From: Paracyclopina nana
Lineage: Eukaryota; Arthropoda; Copepoda; Cyclopoida; Cyclopettidae
Length of the DNA stretch: 64,000 bases
Reading direction: 5' to 3'
NCBI GenBank assembly: GCA_019096065.1
Contig: JAGUCH010000007.1
Span: forward strand, 2,936,501-3,000,500
This document shows positions 46,561 to 57,399 of this stretch, piece by piece. The stretch's first letter is position 1. Each line of letters begins with the position of its first letter. The notes beneath the pieces are model-generated. The model ran no database searches and had not been told where the DNA came from. It worked only from the letters and a program-made list of their open reading frames with translations. The position numbers and the translations under genes were made by a program.

Positions 46561-48912
46561 CTAGAAATTCCCAGCAGCCATCAGGCCATTGACAAATTTG
46601 GCCTCGTCGTCTAGCTCGGATAGAACTTCGACGCTTGAGGAGTTGTTCAGTGATTCCCCACTATTGCCAGAGCTTTGATGGCGTCTTCGTCTAGGACTGG
46701 ATCCGTTTAGAATCGCAACTGGCTTCGATTTGTTCAAGCTTTGTTCGGTGATTAAAGGCAAATTGAGAACGCGGCGGGCTGCGTTACTGACATAGGGAGA
46801 CTTGGACAACTGCTGGTAAATGGCCTCCGCCCTGAGAAAAATGTTGATCGTTTTTTTGAAGACCATTTTGCAAAAACAAGATATTCATCCAATACTTACT
46901 TGGCCAGTACGTTGGGCAGGGAAATGTGTGAATGAGCCATGTCGTTGATATGCTTGAGGATTTCAGTGAACCCAAAGCCATTCTCCACGATCGTTCGCTT
47001 TTCCATGTCCAGCAGGGCTAGGCAGACTATAAGATGGAAATTGGGGCAGGGCTTGTCAGTCCACAGGACTTCCCAAATCCTCATGATATCACTGAAGGGG
47101 AATTCCCTCTTGAACCAGATGAGTAGCCAACGGAAGCAGAAGAACAAGTTTCCAGAGTCCTTGGCATCGAGATAGCAGTAGAACTCTGGGTCGTACGTTT
47201 TGAGCAGCTCTGTCAGCTGGCTCAATTGGTTCTTCATGCCTCCTTGATCAAAGTCAAAATTGGCCGAGACTCTGCGCATGAATCCAACGAAACACCAAAA
47301 TGCATCAACCTCATTCTGCATCACGAACAAAATTGGCGCCAGTAAATCAGACATGCCCTGCAGCAACAAAAGCATGTAATAAATTGGCACGAACAGCATT
47401 GACAAATGCAGATATTACTTGAACATAGCCCAAGTCGAAGTTGAACATGACATAGGTCATGAGAATGTCTTGCAACAGATCAATGTTCTTGTTCTCGTCT
47501 CCAGCAAAAAAGGGATGGGTTCGGTCCGTCCTAGAGACGTCCTTTTCAATTTGGGTCTTCCTCTCTCGGAAAGCAGCAAAACGATCCTCTTGGTCCATAC
47601 TGATCGATCTCCACTGAAGCTTCATGCGAAAGTAGTCATCGACCTTGGCCTTCCGGAGACTCTCACGCTCTTTCGTGGAGCTGTGAAAGCTGTAGTAGCC
47701 AAGCAGGAACTTCCACACGTCAGGACGAATATTGTGATCCACTCCACCCTTGAATATTTTGAAAACAAGAAGGTCGTGGTCGACCACGCGTCCTTCTGCG
47801 TCCCAATGCAGCTCCCAGTCCAATTGGCACAAAGGGTCTTCTCTTGTCACAGTGGGCAGTTTTTCACTCAATCTTGGCCTCGATGTAACAACCTCAAATG
47901 CGCCATCCTCCTGATGACCTTGAACAATAGTACAATTGTCACTAAATGAATTTGACTCAATTTTTTCACAGGCTCACCTGTCGTCACTTCAAGGTTAGGC
48001 GCAGGTTGCAACGATTTCTGGATCAAGTCCACCATTTCATCATCATTGCGAAGGTCATCTTCTGATTGGCTGAAAATGAGCTTGTCGGTGATCTTGGAGA
48101 AGGCTGACAAGGTCGTGGTGTACGGGTCACGTTGAATGTCTGACACGAACTTCCAAATGGCATCGGTGTTGCTTTTATCAAACAGGTTAAGTTGTGTCAG
48201 GGACCTGTCCAGGGCTTCCATACGGGCATCAGCGAGCAAAAACAGGCTCTCGTCCGTCACAGATTGCCTCACACAATAATGCCTTAAATGAAAATTAGCA
48301 TGCACAGCAATAACTTGAGATTCAGTGAAATAATTACCTTTTCATGACACATATGAGCTCTTCTGGGCCTTCATCCAGAAATATCAACGGAGGATGTCTG
48401 GTGCCATCGCGCAGTATCAAGACCATTCGGTTGCCGTCATCTGACAAGCGGAAACTTTTCAGCTCGCAAAGCTCGAATTCAATCGGTCTGACATTCCTCT
48501 TGGTCAATTGTTCATTGACCAGTGTCCACTCCCTGTCCGAGAAACTGGCTCCATACTGCTGCTCTGGCTCTTTTTGACACTGTTGCTCTTCGGGAGTCCA
48601 CTCAAATACGGGATGTTGAAAGGGAGTTTTGCGCATGATCGTAAGGACTCCGGGGCAAAGCAGATCCCCTTGGTTGCCTTCATGGTCACTTTTGGCGAGC
48701 AGAAGAACACCATTTCTGCGAAATTCTAGCAAATTCTCCGCTTGTGGCAGAGACGCTATCGAGTCCAATGTTTTCGAGTTGGATATTATCCTTCGGCGAT
48801 TCATGCTAACTTCTGCCTTGTCTTTGCTATAGCTTACGCCATTTTGGCCACCCGAAGCTCCATTCATATTTAAGCTTTCAGGTTCAATCTGCTGCCATGA
48901 TTCACTATTCAC
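46561..48912 (-). CDS. TBC1D15: RabGAP of the TBC1D15/17 type
   Basis: Exons 48338-48912, 47978-48282, 47419-47918, 46900-47357 and 46561-46831 give 702 residues. The N-terminal half has the DUF3548/PH-like Rab-binding region (EFELCELKSFRLSDDGNRMVLILRDG). The TBC domain follows: IRPDVWKFLLGYY, the arginine finger in SRTDRTHPFF (Arg about 426), and the glutamine finger in GYVQGMSDLLAP (Gln about 460). It speeds GTP hydrolysis on Rab7-type GTPases and controls endosome and mitochondrial dynamics. The C-terminus is Ser/Asn-rich and disordered. TBC1D17 is the close alternative name. Confidence 0.92.
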
Positions 48913-49383
48913 CTTTTACTGTTTGTTTTTATTCCGTCTTTTCGTAAAAAACTGGGGTTAGATCCTTGACTCACTGTCATACCGCTAGATTGTGTTCAAA
49001 TCAGCCAATTTTTCAGACCCAATGCACAAAAATTAGTCTAGTAACTTTAACAGTATGTGACGTTGCGGAATTCTCAGGGTTGCGCTGACAACGCTAACAT
49101 TGACGCTTTGCCTTTTGGCGATTTTTTCTATTCGTTGACGGAATAAGAATTGCCTGTGGAAAACTGTGCCGTTTTATTTTAGGCATTCTTTACGAGCTTA
49201 TCCTTTATCTATTTATTCTAAGAAAGTACAACTAACCTAAAAAAGGGTGCTCTAAAGAGCCATTCTTTTATTTCCTACAGGCTTTTGTGTTTAGTAAGTA
49301 CTACTTTCATTGTTTTATTGTGAATACTATTTTTTCATTAAGAGTTCCACTTTCATCTGATCAATTACTTCTTTAAGTCGATT
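48913..49383. other. Intergenic, 5' side of the RabGAP gene
   Basis: No gene supported. The TCGATT at 49378-49383 is one of the two target duplicates of the following MITE. Confidence 0.45.
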
Positions 49384-49819
49384 CCAGAGACTTATATAAC
49401 AAGAGAAGTGCTACTGGGCGCGGCTTAAGGGGGTGCGTTTGCAGATCTGCTGCACGCCCGAAAAGAGACTACAATGGAATTTTGGTCGCGGCTGCCTGAA
49501 TTTGGGCCGGGGCAGACTTTTGGTTGCTAATAACTCCTAAATGAGCCCACTTAGTCAAAATAGTCCTATTTTATGAGTTGCTCAATTTTGCTAGGGCTAT
49601 CTTTTGTATTTTATAAATATTTCCCCAACTATTAGGAATTAAAAGTTGTAAAACAGAGGTGCCAGTTGGCGTTTTCCTTTCTGGATCAGTGCAGCCAGCT
49701 GACAATTTTATTAGAACAGCTGACCCAAATGTTTTTAAAATCACTTGTAGCACTTGGCGCGCGCTCGCGTGCAGTGAGAATGCAAGAAGTAGCACTTCTC
49801 TTTCTATATAAGTCTCTGG
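49384..49819. mobile_element. MITE with 6-bp target duplication
   Basis: Inverted ends CCAGAGACTTATATAACAAG at 49384 and the complement of CCAGAGACTTATATAGAAAG at 49819; both arms continue with AGAAGTGCTACT. TCGATT flanks both sides (49378-49383 and 49820-49825). The 436-bp interior has no long open frame and holds GC-rich patches (GGGCGCGGC, GGCGCGCGCTCGCG). Confidence 0.85.
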
Positions 49820-49886
49820 TCGATTCAAGATTTCGCGGACAATTTTTGGTGCCATAAGTGCATTTTCAGAGGGGGCTCTCTAAAAC

Positions 49887-51724
49887 ATGGCCACTATCTA
49901 TCCCCTGAAGCCAAGGGAGCTGTTTGAAGTGCCAAAAGATGACACAGTGACAGTGTGCAAAATGTGTCTTGAGCCATCAGTCCCCAATGATGGAGTCGAC
50001 CTAGGTCCCTTGTACCAGTATGGCCACCCAATTGAAAATGAGTCTGACATTGAGGTTTACAGGTACCCTTCTTTCCCTTATAAAGTGGTGTCATGTTCCA
50101 ATGATATGAATTTCAGCGCTCATTATTTTTGCTTACTGTTCGCTCCTGGTTTGCATACCAACGGGGAAGATGAGGAGGGCATCAAAGGTTTTCTTCCACC
50201 TGACATCCTCAAAGAATGGCGGCGAGGAATGAAGCTGAAATGCTCGTACTGCACTAAAAGCTATGCCACTGTGGGTTGCTTCGAAAAGCACTGCAGGAGA
50301 ACATATCACCTATCTTGTGGTATAAGACATGGCAGTCATCAAGAATTTTGTGACCCATTCTCCTCTTATTGCCATGAGCACAGGCGAGAGCAAAAGATCT
50401 ACAAGGACAAGAGTCTTGCCAACTTACCTAGGGAGTGTGGCATGTGCTTCGAAATGATCAAATCCATTCGAAAAGTCAGCCTTGAGGAGAGAAAAAATCA
50501 CTTGTGGAGTCCATGTTGTGGCAAATGGTCAGAGTGGTGCATCAACTGCCGAGTGTACTTTTTATATCTTTATGCTTTTTTCAGGTTTCATCTGACATGC
50601 ATTCAAAAAATGGCACTAAGTGCTGGCTACTTTTTTAAATGCCCACTGTGTAACAACAAGGATGAATTTGAAAATGAAATGAAGCTGTTTGGCGTCTATG
50701 TACCAGAGCAGGATGCTGCCTGGGAGCGAGAGGGCAACATGTATGAGGACATTTATCAGAGGCATGGCTCATGTGATGCTGAAGACTGCTCGTGTCCTCA
50801 TGGAAGAGACTTCGATGAGGACTATACCATATGGGAAATAGTAAGGCGAAAATCCTCTATCCATGTCTCTTTTTACTAATTTGCTTCATGTTGTTGTAGA
50901 TCTTATGCAAGTACTGTGGATCTCAAGGTGTTCATGTGAGGTGTGGAAACCTACCACTCACAGATGATGTCAAGTGGAAATGTTCATTTTGCGCCGATGT
51001 GGTGAAAAATATGCCACCCAGAGCCAAGCACAATTTTGTGAGAGTCAAGCAAAAAAAGTCTTCCAGGAAGGTTGTCATGCAAAAATTGCTAGAGAGGACA
51101 ACTTTCAAAGTATCTGGTAACAGAATAGCCCTGTCTTCAAGCCAAGTTCATGCATCAGTGCAAATCTGCCCCAATTTTGAAGTACCCAAGCCTGTCAAGC
51201 TTTTCAAATGTGTCAAAGAATCAAGTAAGGAGCTTGCCGAGAAACTTGTTGATGGAAATGTGGAATTGAACCCAATACTTGGACTGACTCACGTCCAGGT
51301 CGAATCTCCTGCCAAATATGTTGACTCTCCAACCAAGCTGAATTTAACACCTTTCAAAGAGCCAGCAGCAGTTGTCAATACTCCCATCAAGGTGCCATCT
51401 CCCATCCTTACTTCATCACCCATAACATCTGTCAAAACGAATATTCACCACCAAAGGATGTCAAGTAAACAAAAGCAATCCGCTCAAAAGAAACCTTTTG
51501 CAGAGAAGCTGACCTCTGCTGAAAAGCAAAGTGAGCTTGAAACAAAGCCCTTATCTGAAAATCAACCTCTTGCTTCCATCCCTTTGAAAAGGAAGTTGAG
51601 CGGTAGTAACGCAGACAATGAGGACATTTGCGTGATCAAAGATAAATTCGCTTGCAGAGAAGATAACATGGCTAAGCTGAAGCAAAACTCGATCCTCAAC
51701 TACTTTTGTGCCAAAAATCAGTAA
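49887..51724 (+). CDS. PHD-finger protein, PHF7/G2E3/pineapple-eye type
   Basis: Exons 49887-50062, 50117-50527, 50585-50840 and 50900-51724 give 555 residues. A Cys-rich N-terminal half is arranged as in PHF7 and G2E3: a first zinc site (CKMCLEPS), AHYFCLLFAPGL, GCFEKHCRRTYHLSCG, then CGMCFEMI, SPCCGKWFHLTCIQKMALSAGYFFKCPLC, DCSCPHGRDF and a third PHD-like module (LCKYCGSQGVHVRCGNL). PHF7 and G2E3 recognise histone tails and act as ubiquitin ligases; no HECT domain follows here, which favours PHF7 or insect pineapple eye. The C-terminal 230 residues are Lys/Ser/Pro-rich and end QNSILNYFCAK, a PIP-box-like sequence (Q..I..YF) for PCNA binding. Introns 1 and 2 are 54 and 57 bp and free of stops. 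Confidence 0.85.
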
Positions 51725-51909
51725 AAAGTAGAACTTGCAATTAATAAAAATTCAGAAAAATTTAAATCATATTGTTCACGTCATCATAAAATTAAAATTT
51801 CAATAACTACTTATGATATTGATAAGCAAGTTACCCAAAGAAAGAAATGCAAACGTTTGGACGCAACCAAATAAATATGAATGTGCATAATGAATACTAT
51901 CGAATTCTC

Positions 51910-52665
51910 CTAGTCATCATTGGAGCCGGGCAGTGAATACTTTCGAGACTTGGATGGGTAGTAGACAAACAGCAATAGCTGAAATGATGCCAGACACCAT
52001 CCAAAAAAGTTGGGCACTTTGACAAAGTTGTCATCGAGGATGATGCCATATAGCCACCATTGTCCAGATACAAAAAAGCTCGACAAAATGATGGGGAAGG
52101 GTAATGCTTCGGTCGACCCGGTCCTGATCACATGGGCAAGAGAGGCTAATGGGGATGCAAAAAATCCCACTGATAAAGTGGACGCCACCAAGCCAAGAAC
52201 CTGACGAGCAGTCTCAGACTCCTCTTCCATCTGGAAAAAGCGAAACATTTTAATTGGTGGAATTCAAAGCCCTCAGCAGAAAATCAATATACTTACAGAG
52301 TTTACGTAAAAGTAGAGCGTGGCATAAAAGCCAAGAGCAAACACCAACTGCTTCTGTATTGCAAGTTTGCTGGATGTGTAAGAGTAGTAGCACAGAGCAT
52401 AAGAAGTGAGGAGAATGGTGCCAATGGCATTGACAGCAATCATGGGGAATTCATCGATGAAAATGCCATATTTGAGCCAGACTGCACAATTGAGAGCTCC
52501 AGCCACAAAAGGAAGGCCAGAGGTATCTCCTGTCGAGCCTTTCCTCACAAAGGCCCTGACAACTTGAAGTCCAGTCAGGAAACTGATCACTGTTGATATT
52601 GTTGCGGTGGTACTCACAAATCCTTTCCAATCCTCCAATGACATGGTATTCACAATGTCAGTCAT
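51910..52665 (-). CDS. SWEET-type sugar transporter
   Basis: Exons 52297-52665 and 51910-52230 give 229 residues, the usual size for animal SWEET1. Seven hydrophobic helices form two three-helix MtN3/saliva bundles with a linker helix. Landmarks are TGLQVVRAFVRKGSTGDTSGLPFVAGALNCAVWLKYG in the first bundle and FFASPLASLAHVIRTGSTEALPFPIILSSF with SGQWWLYGIILDDNFVKVPNFFG in the second (shown as parts). SWEETs let sugars cross membranes down their gradient. An acceptor-like TTTCAG lies just before the start, so a non-coding first exon upstream is likely. Confidence 0.93.
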
Positions 52666-53051
52666 GAACCTGAAATGTGAAAGGACTCAACTTTTGATGA
52701 GGGGTCTGCATAAATTATGCTACTTCATTCTAGTGGGTGAAAAATAAAGCTACAAGTGATTTTTTCAAAAGAAAAAGCTGTGCTATAGGCGAAAAACCAA
52801 ATGGTGACGTTTCATACCTTGAATTATTTTCAGCTGCTTTTTGACATTTGGCTTTTTTGTTGTTTTTGCAGCAGCAGCACTCAGCAGTGCTGAGAGGTTG
52901 GGAGAGTCATTTAGCGGAATTTTTCATTACTTTTGCTTTAAAAAACTAGGTTGCGTGCTGATTGGCGGATTTGGAAATTTCCGTTCAAAACGTAAACAAA
53001 GTTTGTTTATTTTCTAGCAGACGGCTAGCAGCACGCATTTTCGTCATAAAA

Positions 53052-53935
53052 ATGGCCGGACAGATTTTCAACCGCATTGGACAGCTTGGCATTGGCCTTG
53101 CTGTCGCCGGATCCGTGGTGAACTCGGCTCTTTACAACGTTGACGGCGGCCACCGTGCTGTCATGTTCGATCGATTCCGCGGAGTTCTTCCCAACGTGAC
53201 TGGCGAGGGCACTCACTTCATGGTCCCATGGGTGCAGAAGCCGATCATCTTTGATGTCCGCTCAAGGCCAAAGAATGTGCCCAGCATCACCGGCTCCAAG
53301 GATCTCCAAAACGTGAATATCACCTTGAGGATCTTATTCCGGCCAATGCCGGATGCGCTGCCTAATATTTACACAACGTTGGGCGTCGATTACGAGGACC
53401 GCGTGCTGCCCTCCATCACAAATGAAGTCTTGAAGGCTGTCGTGGCCCAATTCGATGCTGGAGAGCTCATTACGCAACGTGAGGTCGTGTCAGCCAGGTA
53501 ATCTAGTCCTTTACGTAATCATTTCCAGCCACGCCACATAACTCTCGTATTTTCTCATGTAGGATAAGCTCAGATTTAACCAAAAGGGCGGATCAATTCG
53601 GAATCATCCTCGATGACATCAGCATCACTCATCTCACTTTTGGCAGGGAATTCACCCTGGCCGTTGAGTTGAAGCAAGTCGCCCAGCAGGAGGCGGAAAA
53701 AGCTCGCTTTTTGGTCGAGAAGGCTGAGCAGATCAAAAAGGCTAACATTATTAGCGCAGAAGGAGACACTCAGGCTGCTGAGCTCTTGGCAACCGCTTTT
53801 GGAAAGGCAGGCGAGGGTCTGGTTGAGCTGAGGAGGATTGAAACTGCCGAAGAGATCGCAACTAAGCTGGCAGCCTCAAGAAATGTCGTATACTTACCCC
53901 AAGGACAGAGCACTTTACTAGCTTTGCCTCAGTAA
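53052..53935 (+). CDS. PHB1: Prohibitin (PHB1)
   Basis: Exons 53052-53497 and 53563-53935 give 272 residues, the same as mammalian prohibitin. The first hydrophobic segment ([18 protein letters not shown]) anchors it in the mitochondrial inner membrane; the SPFH domain has [15 protein letters not shown] and [21 protein letters not shown]; the C-terminus is a coiled coil ([19 protein letters not shown]). It forms a ring complex with prohibitin-2 that stabilises respiratory subunits. Sequence is highly conserved; no anomaly. The start was chosen at 53052 since the family begins MAxxxFNRIGQ; an in-frame ATG at 52962 extends upstream but is unlikely. Confidence 0.97.
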
Positions 53936-54333
53936 ATCATTTTTTGTGTGATTTCCCATCTTTATGCCGCGGATTGAATTCATATTCATCGCCTTTGAAT
54001 TTAACATCCAGAATATAAAAAAGATACCATTTACAATTGTGTATTTAGGCACTTGCTAACTGTTGCTTGGATTAGGACCTCGTTAACAAGCAAAAGCACT
54101 TTTTGTCATATTGTTACAGCCCTCTAACCTTTGCTTAACAATAGTGGCACATTTTCCTTCATCTGTTTTTTAGAGTTAACGATGTTGCGCAAAGACTTGA
54201 GCTGCCCATTTTTTTCTTCCCAAAATAGTAGCCAAGCTTGGCTGTCCACAAGGATCTCTTTTAAGAGAGAAATGTGTAGCCTGGATACAAATTAGGCTCA
54301 AACCTCTTAGTTTCCTATCTCAAGCTAGCAAGC
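53936..54333. other. Intergenic
   Basis: 3' side of prohibitin and 5' side of the next receptor gene. AATATAAAAAAG at 54012 resembles a polyadenylation-site region. Nothing else seen. Confidence 0.45.
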
Positions 54334-55197
54334 ATGGAGGTGGTATCACTGAATGTGGCCGAAAATGTCCTCACTTGCATCTTTGTGCCCTCCACAATTG
54401 TGACATCTATGCTGTTCTTCATGATCTGGAAGTACTTAATGAAGAAACCCTTAGGAATGCAGACAAGCTTCGATCAGACAATCAAAGATTTAGTAATAAT
54501 CACGCCTTTCATTTCTGTTCAATCTATGGTCGTAACTCTTGGTTGGGGTCCCTTTCGCCTTTTCCCTTGGATGGCTCTGCTGGTTATATATACCCAAATG
54601 CTGGCTGGAACAATGGCATTCACTCAATTAATGATGACTGTTCTTGTACGGTACGCTTGCATATTCCATTCCACGACCATAAACGCTGTGGACGATAGAC
54701 AGCTCATACGAATCTTAAGGCTTGTCAACTTGGCAGTGTCAGCAGGTTGCTCGACTTTCGAGTATTTCAGGCATGATTTAAGCCAAGGCAAGACCTATCA
54801 GTTCCTCACCCGAATTCCCAATGACAATATAAAAACGTTCTCCCTTGAAACCGTTAATGTTGTCATCGTTGTCAACATAATAGCCGTCATCATCATGCAT
54901 GCCAAAATTGAGTGGAATAAGCATACGGCATTAGTTCAAGACATTGAATACTCTTTCTGGACGCTAAGATCAGTTCTTTCATTATTGCTGATGGGAAGCA
55001 TTCTCTGCATCCTATGGATCTTTGATGTTTTCCTTGAGGAGAAAAGTACCTATGAGTACTCAAGATTAAAATTCAACACCATGTGGAACATGATTTTTTG
55101 TATTGCGCTACCATCTATTCTGATAGTAAGAAATCAAAAAATATATGACTTTGTGCTCTCATACCTGAAAATTGAAGGTTGTATTACAAAATTCTGA
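54334..55197 (+). CDS. Intronless seven-helix receptor-like protein
   Basis: One exon of 287 residues with seven hydrophobic segments (about 9-31, 48-70, 75-105, 128-145, 168-190, 210-235, 247-270). A LVRYACIF stretch ends helix 3, in the place of DRY, and matches the LRYLCIR of the interrupted receptor at 28.5 kb in this window. No N-terminal signal peptide, short termini. Such size and divergence suit a lineage-specific chemosensory or orphan GPCR. I cannot name a family. Lack of introns stands out since neighbours have several; retrocopy or single-exon receptor family are both possible. AATAAA follows at 55229. Confidence 0.65.
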   Translation: MEVVSLNVAENVLTCIFVPSTIVTSMLFFMIWKYLMKKPLGMQTSFDQTIKDLVIITPFISVQSMVVTLGWGPFRLFPWMALLVIYTQMLAGTMAFTQLMMTVLVRYACIFHSTTINAVDDRQLIRILRLVNLAVSAGCSTFEYFRHDLSQGKTYQFLTRIPNDNIKTFSLETVNVVIVVNIIAVIIMHAKIEWNKHTALVQDIEYSFWTLRSVLSLLLMGSILCILWIFDVFLEEKSTYEYSRLKFNTMWNMIFCIALPSILIVRNQKIYDFVLSYLKIEGCITKF

Positions 55198-55285
55198 AAA
55201 TTGTATCCTTAACATATGTTACCTAGCAAATAAAGAAGCCATACAATATATTGATGCTCCATGCTTTCTTTTTTTAAACATGTCT
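55198..55285. other. 3' flank of the receptor-like gene
   Basis: Contains CAAATAAAGAAG, a probable polyadenylation signal. Confidence 0.5.
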
Positions 55286-55960
55286 ACATGACAACAGATC
55301 GTCCGTGGATAGACTAAGACGAACCGGACTTGGATCGACAAAACGAATCGTCCTTAGATCGACAATGAGAACACACAGTCCTTAGATAGACTAGGACTGA
55401 CTGTATTTGGTTAGACAAGAAAAACGCACAATACTTGGATAGACAAGTCCTTGGATCGACATTGAGAACGAACAGTCCTTGGATCGACAACGGATCGTTC
55501 TTGGATCGACTGGTGAATTCCAGTCACCCAAGTTTAACACAAAAAGTCTTGCTTGTCAGCTGAGACTTGCTGAGCAATTTTGCTTGGAATCTTTTATTTT
55601 GCAATTCTCACTTAGTAATTTTTCTTAAAATTCTTACTTTGTAACCTAAGCAAGTCTTTGCTCAAGAAAAAATTCTCAGCTGGACTAGGTTAGCTCTAGT
55701 CTATCCAGGGACTGTTTGTTATTTCAGTCGATCCAAGGATGATCCGTTTTTCGATGCAGGTACAGTGCGTTCTGCTAGTCTATCCAAGTACAGTTCGTTC
55801 TAGTCGACCCTGGTCCTTCTCTGTCATGACTGTCGATCCAAGTCCCATCCCGTCTTGTCGATCCATGGACAGTGAGTTCTCATAGTCTATCCAGGGATGA
55901 TCTGTCGTAGTCTAACCAGGGACAGTATGTTCTAGTCGATCCAAGTACGGCCGCCCTCGC
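55286..55960. repeat. Fold-back minisatellite (GGATCGAC / GTCGATCC)
   Basis: From 55295 to 55515 TTGGATCGAC- or TGGATAGAC-type units of 20-35 bp recur about nine times on the + strand. From 55695 to 55945 the complements (GTCGATCCAAG, GTCTATCCA) recur about ten times. The central 180 bp also hold CTTGCTTGTCAGCTGAG and its partner CTCAGCTGGAC. The whole can fold into one long imperfect hairpin. Confidence 0.85.
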
Positions 55961-56389
55961 ACATTACATTGCAAAAAAATGCTTTAGTGAATAGAAAACA
56001 AGCAATATCTCTTACGCACACAGAATTTTAAAGACATGTGGCTTTCGCTTAGATTTGTTACTGCCAGTCTTTTTAACATATTTTAATAAGTTTTTACGCA
56101 TATGCCCCAATTCAACAGCAAAACTGCTAGATTGCTGTAAGGACAAACGCACGCTGTAGCAATTTTGAGCATGCACTGGTTTTGGGCTTCATTTGGTTCA
56201 CGCATATACTAAATACTGCCCACAATCGCGCACTATCGCGCACGAACGCGCACTATCACGCAAATACTAAATAATGCCCACATATGATAACTAACTCATA
56301 TTTTTGAATTTGAGGCATCTGAGTCAACCCCAACCTGTAGATTAAGCGAGGATCTACAAAACAACTACTAACTTTTTTGGCTGCCTTTA

Positions 56390-56710
56390 CTCAATGTTCA
56401 CACTGCACACAATGTACATGCTGTACACAATCTACACGGTGTACACAATCTACACAATAATATGCTGTACTCGATGTTCACACTGCAAACAAAACACAAT
56501 GTACATGCTGTACACAATGTGCATGCCATACACAATGTATACGCTGTACACAATGTAAACACAGTACATAATGTACATGCTGTATACAATGTACACTATG
56601 TACACACTGTAAATATGTACATGCTTTACATGCTCTACACAGCGTACACATTATGTACAGTGTTTACATTGTATACAGCATGTACATTGTGTACAGCATA
56701 TTCTTGAGAC
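56390..56710. repeat. TGTACA-rich minisatellite
   Basis: Units of CTGTACACAATGTACATG and variants (period 18-20 bp) run for about 315 bp. The core TGTACA is its own complement, and the last part reads in the inverted sense (GCATGTACATTGTGTACAGC), so it can pair with the start. Six frames give low-complexity HAVHNVH or TACTLC proteins, which are artefacts. Confidence 0.9.
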
Positions 56711-57399
56711 CCAAATTCTGTTGGGGTGTTATCACCTGGTGTTCACCAATTTCACATGCAATTGGGCTTTGCTCACGGAGGCTCTGGTAGTAATGATTTT
56801 TGCCGCTAGGAGGAGCTAATGATACCCCAGCTAATAGCAGTGGAAGCTAAGCGGGCTGAAAATTTAATTTCGATCTATTTCTGTTTCCACCCGCCCCGCT
56901 ACTAGCCCCGATCTAAAAATATTGAACCTCCGATCAATTTTAAAAGCATCCAGATTTGATATATTTCAACTACTTCACTTATATTTCTGTCTTCTAATTT
57001 TTGAAAAGCAAGTTTTAATCTTGTTTTGTAGTCATTTTAAGGGCAAATTCAGTAATAATTGCATGCTTTGTAGGACAATTTGCCCAAGAATATCAAGCTT
57101 GATACACGGTGGAGCTTTCTGGAAAAGGCAGAAAATCTTTCCTTTCTTGATAAAAACGCCAAATATTTCGTTTTTTAAAGTCAAAAAGCCAAATGATAAC
57201 GATTATGCGACGAACTAGTTTAAGCAACTTTGGAAAAGAATCGGAGGTTACTTCTAATGCCATCTTTTTTACATTATTCGGAAAAATATAACTACACCGT
57301 GAGCAAAGCCCAATTCACCCCTATTCCACTAACTTCACTTCGCTGGAGTGGCAGAAAATATCACACTGAAGCATAGCCTAGCTGTTGAACTCTCTTAAT
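56711..57399. other. Intergenic, 3' side of the SLC35A gene
   Basis: AT-rich sequence. The motifs GCTCACGG near 56770 and its complement CCGTGAGCAAAGCCCAATT near 57297, with TTGGGCTTTGCTCACGG at 56762, form inverted copies about 540 bp apart that bracket the segment 56755-57318; this may be another MITE-like element. Confidence 0.5.

Noticed and set aside
49666-49857. 63-codon open frame ending near the PHD gene
   Set aside because: It lies inside the MITE at 49384-49819.
56398-56707. Open frames rich in TACTLC or HNVHAVHN
   Set aside because: Translation of the TGTACA repeat array.
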